A DNA stretch of 6,293 bases from an uncultured Clostridia bacterium (GCA_947177695.1 CAMWVO010000121.1:1-6293), one strand, 5' to 3'; counted from the first letter of the stretch, positions 1 through 5,851 are shown. Made by a program: numbers and translations. The notes: generated by a model not told the origin, from the sequence alone.

Positions 1-154
1 ATATGCACACGTCTTTTGGGTAATCTTTTGCCGCTGACGGCGTTAAAAATCCTTGCCATACGCGATGTATGCAAAAAGCTAAAGCTTTTGCGGTTTTTTG
101 CCTTGTCATCGACAAAATCTTAACCAAAATCCGCACACATATCTAAGACAGATT
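1..154. other. left flank, no identifiable gene
   Basis: This stretch lies downstream of the OhrR-like gene and reaches the window edge. No recognisable protein is seen. On the + strand, frame 1 is open from base 1 to a TAA at 121-123, but the frame runs through the terminator hairpin at 71-99, so it is unlikely to be the end of a real gene. The other two + frames stop at 21-23 (TAA) and 35-37 (TGA), and either could be the end of a rightward gene lying outside the window. On the minus strand an ATG at 109-107 opens a frame running off the left edge, but it has no ribosome binding site. I see no U-rich hairpin on the minus strand that would clearly end the flavodoxin/ohrR transcript. Confidence 0.4.
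71..99 (+). terminator. intrinsic terminator for a rightward gene outside the window
   Basis: GCAAAAAGCT and AGCTTTTGC pair around an AA loop, giving about 9 base pairs with one bulged A (71-91). GG and a run of six T follow at 94-99. The T run is on the + strand, so it fits a transcript arriving from the left, which converges on the ohrR-like operon. On the minus strand the same hairpin has no following T run, so it would be a weaker stop for the ohrR transcript. The stem is AT-rich, which lowers confidence. Confidence 0.5.
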
Positions 155-592
155 CTACTTCGTCAGCTTGCCGATCACTTCATAAAGAGTATCGTAAAGC
201 GCTTTTGCCTTTTGCGGGTCAAGCTCAACGCAGGCTCCAAGCTTTTCGGGGACATGGACGGCTTTTTCTTTCAAAGCCGTCCCTTTGTCCGTGATAGTGA
301 CGATAAGGTCACGCTCGTCCCTTTCGGAACGCTTTCTTGTGACAAATCCCTTTTCCTCTAACTTTTTTAAAACCGACGTAAGCGTACCCGAATCAAGATA
401 GAGATGTTCCCCTATCTCCTTAACGCGAAGCTCCTTATGCTCCCACATAACCATCATAGTAATATACTGAGTGTAGGTAATGTCAAGTTCATCAAGGTAC
501 GGCTTATAGGCTCTGACTACCTCCTTGGCACAGACATAAAGAGGGAAGCAAAGCTGGTTTTCAAGCTTCAAAACATCATATTTACCGCTCAT
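155..592 (-). CDS. ohrR: OhrR-like MarR-family redox-sensing repressor
   Basis: A 145-residue cytoplasmic MarR-family repressor, the usual full length. OhrR proteins bind an operator palindrome as dimers and let go when a cysteine is oxidised by organic hydroperoxides. The N-terminus reads KLENQLCFPLY, very like Bacillus OhrR. Cys15, Tyr29 and Tyr40 all sit at the positions that sense peroxide in the Bacillus protein. A winged helix-turn-helix spans about residues 55-104 (LYLDSGTLTSVLKKLEEKGF, then the RKRSERDERD wing). Two further cysteines, 21 and 121, are present; Cys121 falls close to where the two-cysteine Xanthomonas OhrR has its resolving cysteine, so a disulfide mechanism is possible (inference). 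ATG at 592-590 starts 3 bases after the flavodoxin stop, with a GGGGAT-type binding site inside the flavodoxin end, suggesting translational coupling. The stop is TAG. It probably represses its own operon. The family call is firm; the exact signal is not. Confidence 0.9.
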   Translation of the reverse strand: MSGKYDVLKLENQLCFPLYVCAKEVVRAYKPYLDELDITYTQYITMMVMWEHKELRVKEIGEHLYLDSGTLTSVLKKLEEKGFVTRKRSERDERDLIVTITDKGTALKEKAVHVPEKLGACVELDPQKAKALYDTLYEVIGKLTK

Positions 593-595
593 TTT

Positions 596-1078
596 TTACA
601 TCCCCAAAGAATCGACCCATTTTTTCCACTCTTCCGCGCTTTGCTTGCCGTGGATCACTATCCCCTCTTTGATAACGGTGCTATCGTCAACGCTGACCTT
701 CAGATCCGCAGACGCCTTATCAAATCCGCTGCTTCCCGAAGTGGCAAACAATATAATAGTTTTTCCCGAAATATCATAGCTTTCCAAAAAGGTGTTAATG
801 ATAGTGGGAGCGGTGTACCACCAAATAGGGAATCCGAGAAAAATTACATCATACTCCTCCGCTTTCGCATTTTTATCTGCAATAGCGGGACGGAACGTTT
901 TGTCATTCATCTCCACGGAGCTGCGGGAATTTTTGTCCTGCCAATCAAGATCTGCGGCGGTATAAGGAACCTCGGGACAAATTTCATAAAGATCGGCATT
1001 TGCCCCTTGCGCAATTTTCTTTGCAGCGTCAGCAGTCACACCGCTTGCGCTGAAATATGCAACCAATTTTTTATTCAT
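596..1078 (-). CDS. flavodoxin (short-chain, FMN-binding)
   Basis: A 160-residue flavodoxin-fold protein, a soluble low-potential electron carrier or FMN-dependent reductase subunit using FMN. The phosphate-binding loop is SASGVT at residues 10-15, following a beta strand (KKLVAYF). GFPIWWYTAP at 82-91 is the aromatic loop that packs on the isoalloxazine ring, and FATSGSSGF at 111-119 is the third flavin loop. PYTAADLDW and the SR...EM...RP stretch (about 39-64) match the flavodoxins common in clostridia and Bacteroides. The reading frame could be extended upstream to an ATG at 1144, but that lies inside the promoter. The ATG at 1078 has an AAGGAGGA site 7 bases upstream and is chosen. It is the first gene of an operon with the OhrR-like repressor, which suggests induction under peroxide or electrophile stress. 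The redox partner is unknown. Confidence 0.9.
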   Translation of the reverse strand: MNKKLVAYFSASGVTADAAKKIAQGANADLYEICPEVPYTAADLDWQDKNSRSSVEMNDKTFRPAIADKNAKAEEYDVIFLGFPIWWYTAPTIINTFLESYDISGKTIILFATSGSSGFDKASADLKVSVDDSTVIKEGIVIHGKQSAEEWKKWVDSLGM

Positions 1079-1085
1079 ATAAATA

Positions 1086-1093
1086 TCCTCCTT
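1086..1093 (-). promoter_or_regulatory. ribosome binding site fixing the flavodoxin start
   Basis: The minus strand reads AAGGAGGA, an almost complete anti-16S match, 7 bases before the ATG at 1078-1076. The longer in-frame alternative start at 1144 would lie upstream of the predicted transcription start, so this site decides the start codon. It directly abuts the palindrome at 1096-1117, so a repressor bound there would sit between the promoter and the binding site. Confidence 0.85.
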
Positions 1094-1095
1094 AA

Positions 1096-1117
1096 ATTGA
1101 ATTAAATTTAATTGAAT
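1096..1117. promoter_or_regulatory. candidate OhrR/MarR operator palindrome
   Basis: A 22-base dyad with a perfect 14-base core (AATTAAATTTAATT, 1100-1113) and flanks ATTG and GAAT that pair at all but one position. It resembles the AT-rich AATT-type palindromes bound by OhrR proteins in Bacillus. It covers about +10 to +31 relative to the predicted start at about 1126, a position where a bound dimer would block elongation or initiation. The repressor encoded in the same operon is the obvious ligand, giving autoregulation (inference). Confidence 0.7.
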
Positions 1118-1132
1118 ACAACCGATATTTGC

Positions 1133-1161
1133 ATTATAATCCATTGAAATGTTTTTGTCAA
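1133..1161 (-). promoter_or_regulatory. consensus sigma-A promoter of the flavodoxin/ohrR operon
   Basis: Reading the minus strand, TTGACA (1161-1156), a 17-base spacer, and TATAAT (1138-1133) form a perfect consensus promoter. The predicted transcription start is about 1126, leaving a leader of roughly 48 bases before the flavodoxin ATG at 1078. A consensus promoter implies high output when derepressed, in keeping with the operator immediately downstream. Confidence 0.88.
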
Positions 1162-1222
1162 TACCTTTTGGGAAAATTTTTTCGTTCGGGTATTTATCCT
1201 AATCTTCAATAAAAGTGTAAAT

Positions 1223-1284
1223 AAAAAATCTGCGCAAAATCATATAAAAAGTTAAAACTTTTCAAATTTTTGCGCAGATTTTTT
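1223..1284 (-). terminator. strong intrinsic terminator after the alcohol dehydrogenase
   Basis: A 17-base perfect inverted repeat: 1223-1239 pairs with 1268-1284, with GCGCAGA/TCTGCGC as the GC core and A/T runs outside. The 28-base loop contains its own small hairpin (AAAAGT 1247-1252 with ACTTTT 1257-1262). On the minus strand the stem ends in six T followed by a T-rich run. It starts 20 bases after the alcohol dehydrogenase stop, so it ends the three-gene operon and separates it from the flavodoxin promoter. It could also work in the other direction, but no + gene ends here. Confidence 0.85.
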
Positions 1285-1303
1285 CAGAAGCCTGAACACA
1301 TTT

Positions 1304-2497
1304 TTATACGGAAGCATTAAGAGCAATTTTATAGACCGTAACGGCGTCTTCCTTTGTCAGCTTCACAAAACCGCCTGTAACTCCGTTATTTCCGATTTTT
1401 GTCACGCTGAATTTTTCGGCAAGCTCCGGAATATCTTCTTCCTTTGCGCCAAGCTCGGCAAAATTTATTGGCATACCTATCTCGTGCAGAAATTTTCGGA
1501 ACGCTTTAATTCCCAGCCTTGCAGTTTCTTCGGGATCCTCAAAATTCATGGCAATGCCGAAAACTCTTACAGCAAGCTGCGCAAACCGCATTGCATTATG
1601 CGGCATAACAAATTCCATCCATGCAGGCATTATTACAGCCAGTCCCGCACCGTGAGCGCAGTCATAAATTCCCGACAGCTCATGCTCCAGACCGTGACTG
1701 TTCCAGTCCTGTTCCCTGCCGACGCCGCAGACGTTGTTGTGCGCTACAGTACCTGCCCACATAATATTCGCTCTTGCATTGTAGTCCTCGGGATTTTTCA
1801 GTACCCTCGGCACTTCCTTTATAATTGTACAAAGAACAGCTTCGCAAAGCCTGTCGGTTATCTCAACCTCTTTTGTGTTGGTGAAATATCTTTCAAGCAC
1901 GTGTGCCATAATATCCGTTGCGCCGCAGGCAGTCTGATATGCAGGCAGTGTGTATGTCAGCTCGGGGTTCATAACGGAAAATTTGGGTCTGAGCGCATCG
2001 CCGCCTGCGCCCCGTTTCCACATGCCGTCTGTTTTGGTAATGACCGTATTTCCCGAACCTTCGCTTCCTGCAGCCGCGATGGTAAGAACAGTTCCCACGG
2101 GGAGAGCCTTTTCGACTGCCGCCTTATTATCGTAAAAATCCCAGAAATCTCCGTCGTATAATGCGCCGACTGCAATTGCCTTTGAACTGCCGATAACCGA
2201 GCCTCCGCCTACGGCAAGAATAAAATCCACGCCCTCAGCCCTGCAAAGCCCGATACCCTCATAAACCTTAGTATCAATTGGATTCGGCTGAACTCCACCC
2301 AGCTCGACGAAAGGAATATTTTCCGCCGCAAGGGATGCCTTGACCCTGTCAAGCAAGCCGCTTCTTACAACAGACCCTCCGCCGTAATGTATCAAAACCT
2401 TAGTTCCTCCGTATTTTTTTACGTATTTTCCGCATTCGCTCTCTCTGCCCTTGCCGAATACAAATTCAGTGGGACTGTAAAAATTAAAGTTGTCCAT
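1304..2497 (-). CDS. iron-containing alcohol dehydrogenase, YqhD/BDH type
   Basis: A 397-residue cytoplasmic group III (iron-dependent) alcohol dehydrogenase, normal length, which interconverts an alcohol and an aldehyde or ketone with a nicotinamide cofactor. GGGS at 39-42 followed by VVRSGLLDRV is characteristic of the YqhD/butanol dehydrogenase branch, usually NADPH-preferring. A second cofactor motif, GGGS at 97-100, is followed by VIGSSK, with Gly103 where the family usually has Asp. All four metal ligands are present: Asp195, His199, His268 and His282, one residue offset from the E. coli YqhD set. GAGLAVIMPAWMEF follows the last ligand, as in the family. The ATG at 2497 has AAGGAGA 7 bases upstream. 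It is the last gene of a leftward operon, 50 bases after the classical SDR, and ends before a strong terminator. Actual substrate unknown. Confidence 0.93.
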   Translation of the reverse strand: MDNFNFYSPTEFVFGKGRESECGKYVKKYGGTKVLIHYGGGSVVRSGLLDRVKASLAAENIPFVELGGVQPNPIDTKVYEGIGLCRAEGVDFILAVGGGSVIGSSKAIAVGALYDGDFWDFYDNKAAVEKALPVGTVLTIAAAGSEGSGNTVITKTDGMWKRGAGGDALRPKFSVMNPELTYTLPAYQTACGATDIMAHVLERYFTNTKEVEITDRLCEAVLCTIIKEVPRVLKNPEDYNARANIMWAGTVAHNNVCGVGREQDWNSHGLEHELSGIYDCAHGAGLAVIMPAWMEFVMPHNAMRFAQLAVRVFGIAMNFEDPEETARLGIKAFRKFLHEIGMPINFAELGAKEEDIPELAEKFSVTKIGNNGVTGGFVKLTKEDAVTVYKIALNASV

Positions 2498-2547
2498 AAC
2501 GATTTCTCCTTTAAAATTATTGAATTGGTGTACCCGTTCCGCACGCC

Positions 2548-3300
2548 TTATTTTCCGTATGGACTGTCAAATTCCCTTTCTGCCTTTGCGACTGCTTCTT
2601 CAAGAGTAAGTCCCGTAAAATACGGCGCGTTGAGATAACGTCCCGACTTTTTGTCGTCCACAAATGCGCCCACGGCAATTCCGGGGATTGCGCTTTCGGG
2701 AGCGTTGGGAGCATTGGGTCCGCCAAGATCGGTCCTGCACCAGCCCGGATCAGTGAGATTTATCATAACGTCAGTACCCTCTACCTTTGAACCTAAGTCT
2801 ATTGTGATCTTATCAAGCGCCGCCTTGCTTGCCGAATATCCCGCCTGCTCGGGTTCAAGACGTATACCGCTTGTGGTGTTCACAATTCTGCCAAAGCCCC
2901 GCTCAACCATTTTCGGCATAAAATGATAGCATATCATAGCGGGAGCGATTGTGTTGATTTTAAAGCTTTCGGTGTAATCCGAAACGGGAGTTTTGTAATA
3001 ATCCGCGCGGTATGCTATCTGCATACCCGCATTGTTCAGGACGATATCCACCGTTATTCCCATGCTGTCGATCTCGTCAAGCATAGCCTGAACGCTGTCC
3101 AAATCGGAAAGCTCCGCCTCTACGGCGTAAGCCTCGATACCCATTGCCTTTACCTCTCCAAGCAGCTTTTCGCAGTGCTGCTTTTTTCTGCTGTGAAGTA
3201 TGAGATTGCAGCCCTGCTCCGCCATGAATTTTGCTGTAAGATATCCTATTCCTCTTGCCGCGCCTGTAATAAGCGCCCATTTTCCTTTTACCTGTACCAT
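2548..3300 (-). CDS. classical short-chain dehydrogenase/reductase
   Basis: A 250-residue classical SDR, the usual length for the family, a Rossmann-fold NAD(P)-dependent carbonyl/alcohol oxidoreductase. The cofactor motif TGAARGIG is at 12-19 and NNAG at 89-92. The catalytic residues are Asn116 (KINT), Ser144 (NTTSG) and Tyr155/Lys159 (YSASK), and PG follows at 185-186. SRKK after the second strand (37-40) and Arg16 in the glycine loop favour NADP over NAD (inference). The C-terminal GRYLNAPYFTGLTLEEA segment is an ordinary substrate-loop region and does not reveal the substrate. Its start codon overlaps the preceding gene's TAA by one base (TAATG), with an AAGGAG site about 8 bases upstream inside the end of that gene, so the two are almost certainly co-translated. 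It resembles FabG-like reductases, but nothing ties it to fatty acid synthesis. Confidence 0.92.
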   Translation of the reverse strand: MVQVKGKWALITGAARGIGYLTAKFMAEQGCNLILHSRKKQHCEKLLGEVKAMGIEAYAVEAELSDLDSVQAMLDEIDSMGITVDIVLNNAGMQIAYRADYYKTPVSDYTESFKINTIAPAMICYHFMPKMVERGFGRIVNTTSGIRLEPEQAGYSASKAALDKITIDLGSKVEGTDVMINLTDPGWCRTDLGGPNAPNAPESAIPGIAVGAFVDDKKSGRYLNAPYFTGLTLEEAVAKAEREFDSPYGK

Positions 3301-4313
3301 TATAAAATCTCCTTTTTTGCATTTTCAAGTGCGGCAATTACCTTGTCGCACCAATTGTCGAATTCTTCGTCAGCGACCTGACATTCCTTATGCAAAAGCA
3401 CGTATTCCAAGGTGTTTTTTATGCCCTCCTCAAACCTTATCTTCGGTCTGAAATCGGGTACTGCTCTTTTCAGCTTGCTGTTGTCAAAGACCACCGAATT
3501 AGCCTTATCTCCGATAAGACTTCCGGTAAAATCATAATCGCTTACTGCCGCAAGGAATTCCGAAGCAACATAGTACGGCTTAAACTCAACTTCCAGACAG
3601 TCGGCAATCGTCCGATAAATCTGATTCCAAGTAAGAGTTTCATCTGAAGTTATCTGAAACGCTTCGCCTATAGCGTGAGGATTTCCCAGAAGTCCTATAA
3701 AGCCCTCGGCAAAATCCCTGCTGTCGGTCATTGTCCAAAGAGAAGTCCCGTCGCCGTGTATTATAACGGGTTTCCCCTCAAGCATACGTTTTATGACCTG
3801 CCAGCTGCCGTTTCTGCCGTGAACTCCCAGCGGCACCGAGGTCTCGCAGTAAGTGTGGCTGGGTCTTACTATCGTGACGGGAAATCCCTCGTCCCTGTAC
3901 AGCTTCATAAGGTATTCTTCACACTGTATTTTGTTTCTTGAATATTCCCAGAAAGGATTTGCAAGAGAAGTCCCCTCGGTAATGACATGATCGGGCGGCA
4001 GCTTATTGTAAGCTGAGGCGGAGCTGATATACACAAACTGCTTTGTCCTGCCGCCGAATATGCGATAATCCCGTTCAAGCTGGAGCTGAACAAATCCTAT
4101 AAATTCACATACTGCGTCAAATTTCATGTCACCGAGATTTTCTGAAACAGCATTTTCGTCGTTTATATCTGCCTTGATAAACTTAATATGGGACTGAAGC
4201 TTGTCATTTGCGTTTCCCCGATTGATAATATAAAGGTCGTGCCCGATATCCGCAAGACGGCGTGAAATTGCAGTACTTATCGTTCCCGTTCCGCCTATCA
4301 TCAGTATTCTCAT
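3300..4313 (-). CDS. extended-SDR NAD(P)-dependent epimerase/dehydratase-like oxidoreductase
   Basis: A 337-residue extended SDR (NAD-dependent epimerase/dehydratase superfamily), normal length. The N-terminal cofactor motif is GGTGTIS at 7-13, a variant in which the third glycine of GxxGxxG is Ser. NRG at 31-33 after the second strand suggests NADP. ADIND at 48-52 and YISSASAY at 95-102 are the usual strand motifs, and Tyr124/Lys128 (YSRNK) are the catalytic pair, supported by Ser97/98. RPSHTY at 150-155 and the C-terminal DNSKLKRAVPDF segment are typical of the superfamily. It might act on a sugar nucleotide, or be a carbonyl reductase; the sequence alone does not choose. It is the first gene of the operon, with an AAAGGAA site about 10 bases before the ATG at 4313. 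Its promoter is shared with the divergent AraC-family gene, which probably regulates it. Confidence 0.88.
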   Translation of the reverse strand: MRILMIGGTGTISTAISRRLADIGHDLYIINRGNANDKLQSHIKFIKADINDENAVSENLGDMKFDAVCEFIGFVQLQLERDYRIFGGRTKQFVYISSASAYNKLPPDHVITEGTSLANPFWEYSRNKIQCEEYLMKLYRDEGFPVTIVRPSHTYCETSVPLGVHGRNGSWQVIKRMLEGKPVIIHGDGTSLWTMTDSRDFAEGFIGLLGNPHAIGEAFQITSDETLTWNQIYRTIADCLEVEFKPYYVASEFLAAVSDYDFTGSLIGDKANSVVFDNSKLKRAVPDFRPKIRFEEGIKNTLEYVLLHKECQVADEEFDNWCDKVIAALENAKKEIL

Positions 4314-4365
4314 TTTTGCAGCATTCCTTTCCGAAATTATAAATTTCCGATCAAATTTACAATTC

Positions 4366-4394
4366 AGTATAGCATTTTATTTTAGAATATGCTA
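4366..4394 (-). promoter_or_regulatory. promoter of the three-dehydrogenase operon (candidate)
   Basis: On the minus strand TAGCAT (4394-4389) stands 17 bases before TATACT (4371-4366), predicting a start near 4359 and a leader of about 46 bases. The -10 box is good but the -35 box is poor, as expected for a promoter needing an activator. A second possible -10, TATAAT at 4341-4336, has no good -35 box in front of it, so the choice is uncertain. The promoter overlaps the rightward AraC promoter. Confidence 0.5.
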
Positions 4395-4396
4395 TA
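4368..4396. repeat. inverted repeat joining two divergent promoters
   Basis: TATAGCAT (4368-4375) and ATGCTATA (4389-4396) are perfect 8-base inverted copies, 13 bases apart. Each arm overlaps the -35 box of one promoter and the -10 box of the other. The repeat may be only the two promoters mirroring each other, or a real binding site for the AraC-family regulator. Those regulators more often bind direct repeats, so the operator reading is a guess. Confidence 0.6.
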
Positions 4397-4398
4397 AT
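4370..4398 (+). promoter_or_regulatory. promoter of the AraC-family gene (candidate)
   Basis: TATAAT at 4393-4398 is a perfect -10 box, with a weak TAGCAT at 4370-4375 seventeen bases upstream in the -35 position. The predicted start is about 4405, giving a leader of about 39 bases. A weak -35 fits regulated expression. Because it overlaps the leftward promoter, RNA polymerase probably cannot occupy both at once. Confidence 0.6.
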
Positions 4399-4443
4399 AT
4401 TTATGCAGAAAAAATTGTAAAAATCTATTTTTGAGGTGCTGAA

Positions 4444-5313
4444 ATGAGCGGACTTTTTGAAAAAAGCGATTCATTAAATACTCCTATCGAGTGTTTTATT
4501 TTTAATGCGGAGCGTGAAGCTTTTCCCGTAAAGCCACACTGGCATTACTTTGCAGAGCTTATTTATATGCTTGAAGGGCAGGCGGAAATGCGCTGCGGCG
4601 ACAGTTCCTATATACTGAATAAAGGAGAAATGATAATTTTCCACCCCTCGGCGGTGCATTCCATATACCCATCGGGCAGCGGTCTGCCGAAATACGCCGT
4701 GTTGAAATTCGATATAAACAGGTTTAACCTTACGCCCGCATATGCGCCGAAAATAAGAAGCATTTTTGGGTATGCCGAAAAAAACAATATGAAAATTCTA
4801 TTCGACCGTGCGTCAGCCGAAAAGACGGAATGCGGCAGGATATGGTCTGCGTGCCTGTCGGAGTTTAAGGATTATAAATACGGCAGAGACCTTGTTCTTC
4901 AAGCAAATATATATGAGCTTCTTATGAATATAATACGTCTGTGGCTTGCCGACGGAATGGTTATTGACAGCCGTACTGTACCCAAATCGGAAGATCACGT
5001 AATAGAAAATATAACAGAATATATCGACCTTTTCCTGTCGGAAAATCTGCGGGTAACGGATATTGCGGAGCAGTGCGGATTAAGCTATTCCTGCTTTGCG
5101 AAAAAATTCCGCGAACAGTACGGAATGAGCTGCAAACAGTACATAGAGAGAATGCGGCTTTTTAAAGCGGAGGAATTTCTTATTTTTACCGACTTTGACC
5201 TCAATTATATCAGTCAGGAAACAGGATTTTCTGATTGCAGTCATTTTATAAAAAGCTTTAAAAAATACAAAGGGGTTACTCCAAAGCAATTCAGAGTAGG
5301 CAGACGCTCATAA
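4444..5313 (+). CDS. AraC-family transcriptional regulator with cupin-like sensor domain
   Basis: A 289-residue AraC/XylS-type regulator, normal length. The N-terminal part (about 15-95) is a cupin-like beta barrel: HWHYFAELIYMLEGQ at 32-46 and the FHPSAVHSIYP stretch at 66-76 carry the conserved histidines (32, 34, 67, 72), typical of ligand-sensing arabinose-binding-type domains. A helical linker follows. The C-terminal DNA-binding part has a first helix-turn-helix at about 203-224 and a second ending in the AraC signature at about 260-284, with GFSDCSHF...F and GVTPKQFR visible. A binding site GAGGTG lies 5 bases before the ATG at 4444. The gene is divergent from the three-dehydrogenase operon and likely controls it in response to a small organic molecule, perhaps a substrate of those enzymes (inference from context). 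It ends in tandem TAA TAA. No terminator directly follows. Confidence 0.93.
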   Translation: MSGLFEKSDSLNTPIECFIFNAEREAFPVKPHWHYFAELIYMLEGQAEMRCGDSSYILNKGEMIIFHPSAVHSIYPSGSGLPKYAVLKFDINRFNLTPAYAPKIRSIFGYAEKNNMKILFDRASAEKTECGRIWSACLSEFKDYKYGRDLVLQANIYELLMNIIRLWLADGMVIDSRTVPKSEDHVIENITEYIDLFLSENLRVTDIAEQCGLSYSCFAKKFREQYGMSCKQYIERMRLFKAEEFLIFTDFDLNYISQETGFSDCSHFIKSFKKYKGVTPKQFRVGRRS

Positions 5314-5347
5314 TAAGCTATTTTTACGGAGTTTTAGAGGAAACGGT

Positions 5348-5728
5348 ATGTATGAGTATCAGCCTGTGGTGGCAGCTTACTATTCTGGAGCAAAATATCT
5401 CCCGAAATCACTGCTGAACGCTCGGCCCCAATGGAATGGTCAACACAAAGCGGATTGCGGTATATGGACTTCCGCCCACTTCACTCATTTTATTGAAAAC
5501 AGCCGGCGGTTCATTGACAGCACCTGATACGGCGACGCCAAGGAAAATTACTCCATTTCCGAGACAAACAACAATGAGTTTGACGTTTACGTTGACGGAG
5601 AGCTTTTCGGTTCGGGAAAAGTTCCTTTTGGAACTGTGGTAAAACAGTACTACTATACAGCGAGTGTTCCTGACAGTGTTCACAATACAGAGATCGTTGT
5701 TACAAGCGGGAATTTTATCTTGATGTAA
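5348..5728 (+). pseudogene. reading frame interrupted by one in-frame TGA, unrecognised protein
   Basis: ATG at 5348 has an AGAGG site 7 bases upstream and lies 34 bases after the AraC gene stop. The frame runs 59 codons to TGA (5525-5527), and the same frame then stays open for another 66 codons to TAA at 5726-5728. The second part reads like real protein: EFDVYVDGELFGSG, then VPFGTVVKQYYYTASVPDS, rich in Tyr, Val, Thr and Gly as in beta-strand-rich extracellular domains. The first part (MYEYQPVVAAYYSGAKYLPK...) has no signal peptide. I do not recognise a family. The simplest reading is a decayed gene or fragment with a nonsense mutation, perhaps also an internal deletion. A genuine 59-residue gene followed by remnant is the alternative. 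No selenocysteine-type hairpin stands out after the TGA. Confidence 0.45.
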
Positions 5729-5823
5729 TTGAATTTTAGTGTACATAACAAAAATATACAGAAAATCTGCTTTACTATATACAATTATTATTTCTCTAAG
5801 TATCGTAATACAAATTATAAAAT

Positions 5824-5851
5824 TAAATGCCGCAATTTCTTGCGGCATTTA
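5824..5851. terminator. strong hairpin, likely transcription terminator
   Basis: A perfect 12-base stem, TAAATGCCGCAA paired with TTGCGGCATTTA, around a TTTC loop. It lies about 95 bases after the end of the interrupted reading frame and is the first strong hairpin downstream of the AraC gene. The + side has only a short T run inside the stem end, while the minus side continues with a T-rich tract (ATTTTATAATTT), so it may act in both directions or better on a leftward transcript from beyond the right edge. Confidence 0.6.

Noticed and set aside
404..1105. 233-residue open frame on the + strand
   Set aside because: It is antisense to the flavodoxin and the OhrR-like gene, both of which have clear motifs and ribosome sites; it also crosses the operator of that operon.
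1079..1144. 22-residue N-terminal extension of the flavodoxin from ATG at 1144
   Set aside because: That start is upstream of the predicted transcription start and within the promoter spacer/-10 area; the ATG at 1078 has a near-perfect ribosome site and begins the flavodoxin fold.
1484..2161. 225-residue open frame on the + strand
   Set aside because: It is antisense to the alcohol dehydrogenase, has a Cys/His/Ser-rich composition typical of shadow frames, and no family resemblance.
5525..5560. Selenocysteine recoding at the in-frame TGA
   Set aside because: Only a tiny GGCG-A-CGCC palindrome follows at 5531-5539; there is no stem-loop of the size and spacing of a bacterial SECIS element, and no redox motif around the codon.
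5408..5848. 146-residue open frame on the minus strand
   Set aside because: It starts inside the strong hairpin at 5824-5851, lacks a well-placed ribosome site, runs antisense to the more protein-like + frame, and its translation resembles no family.
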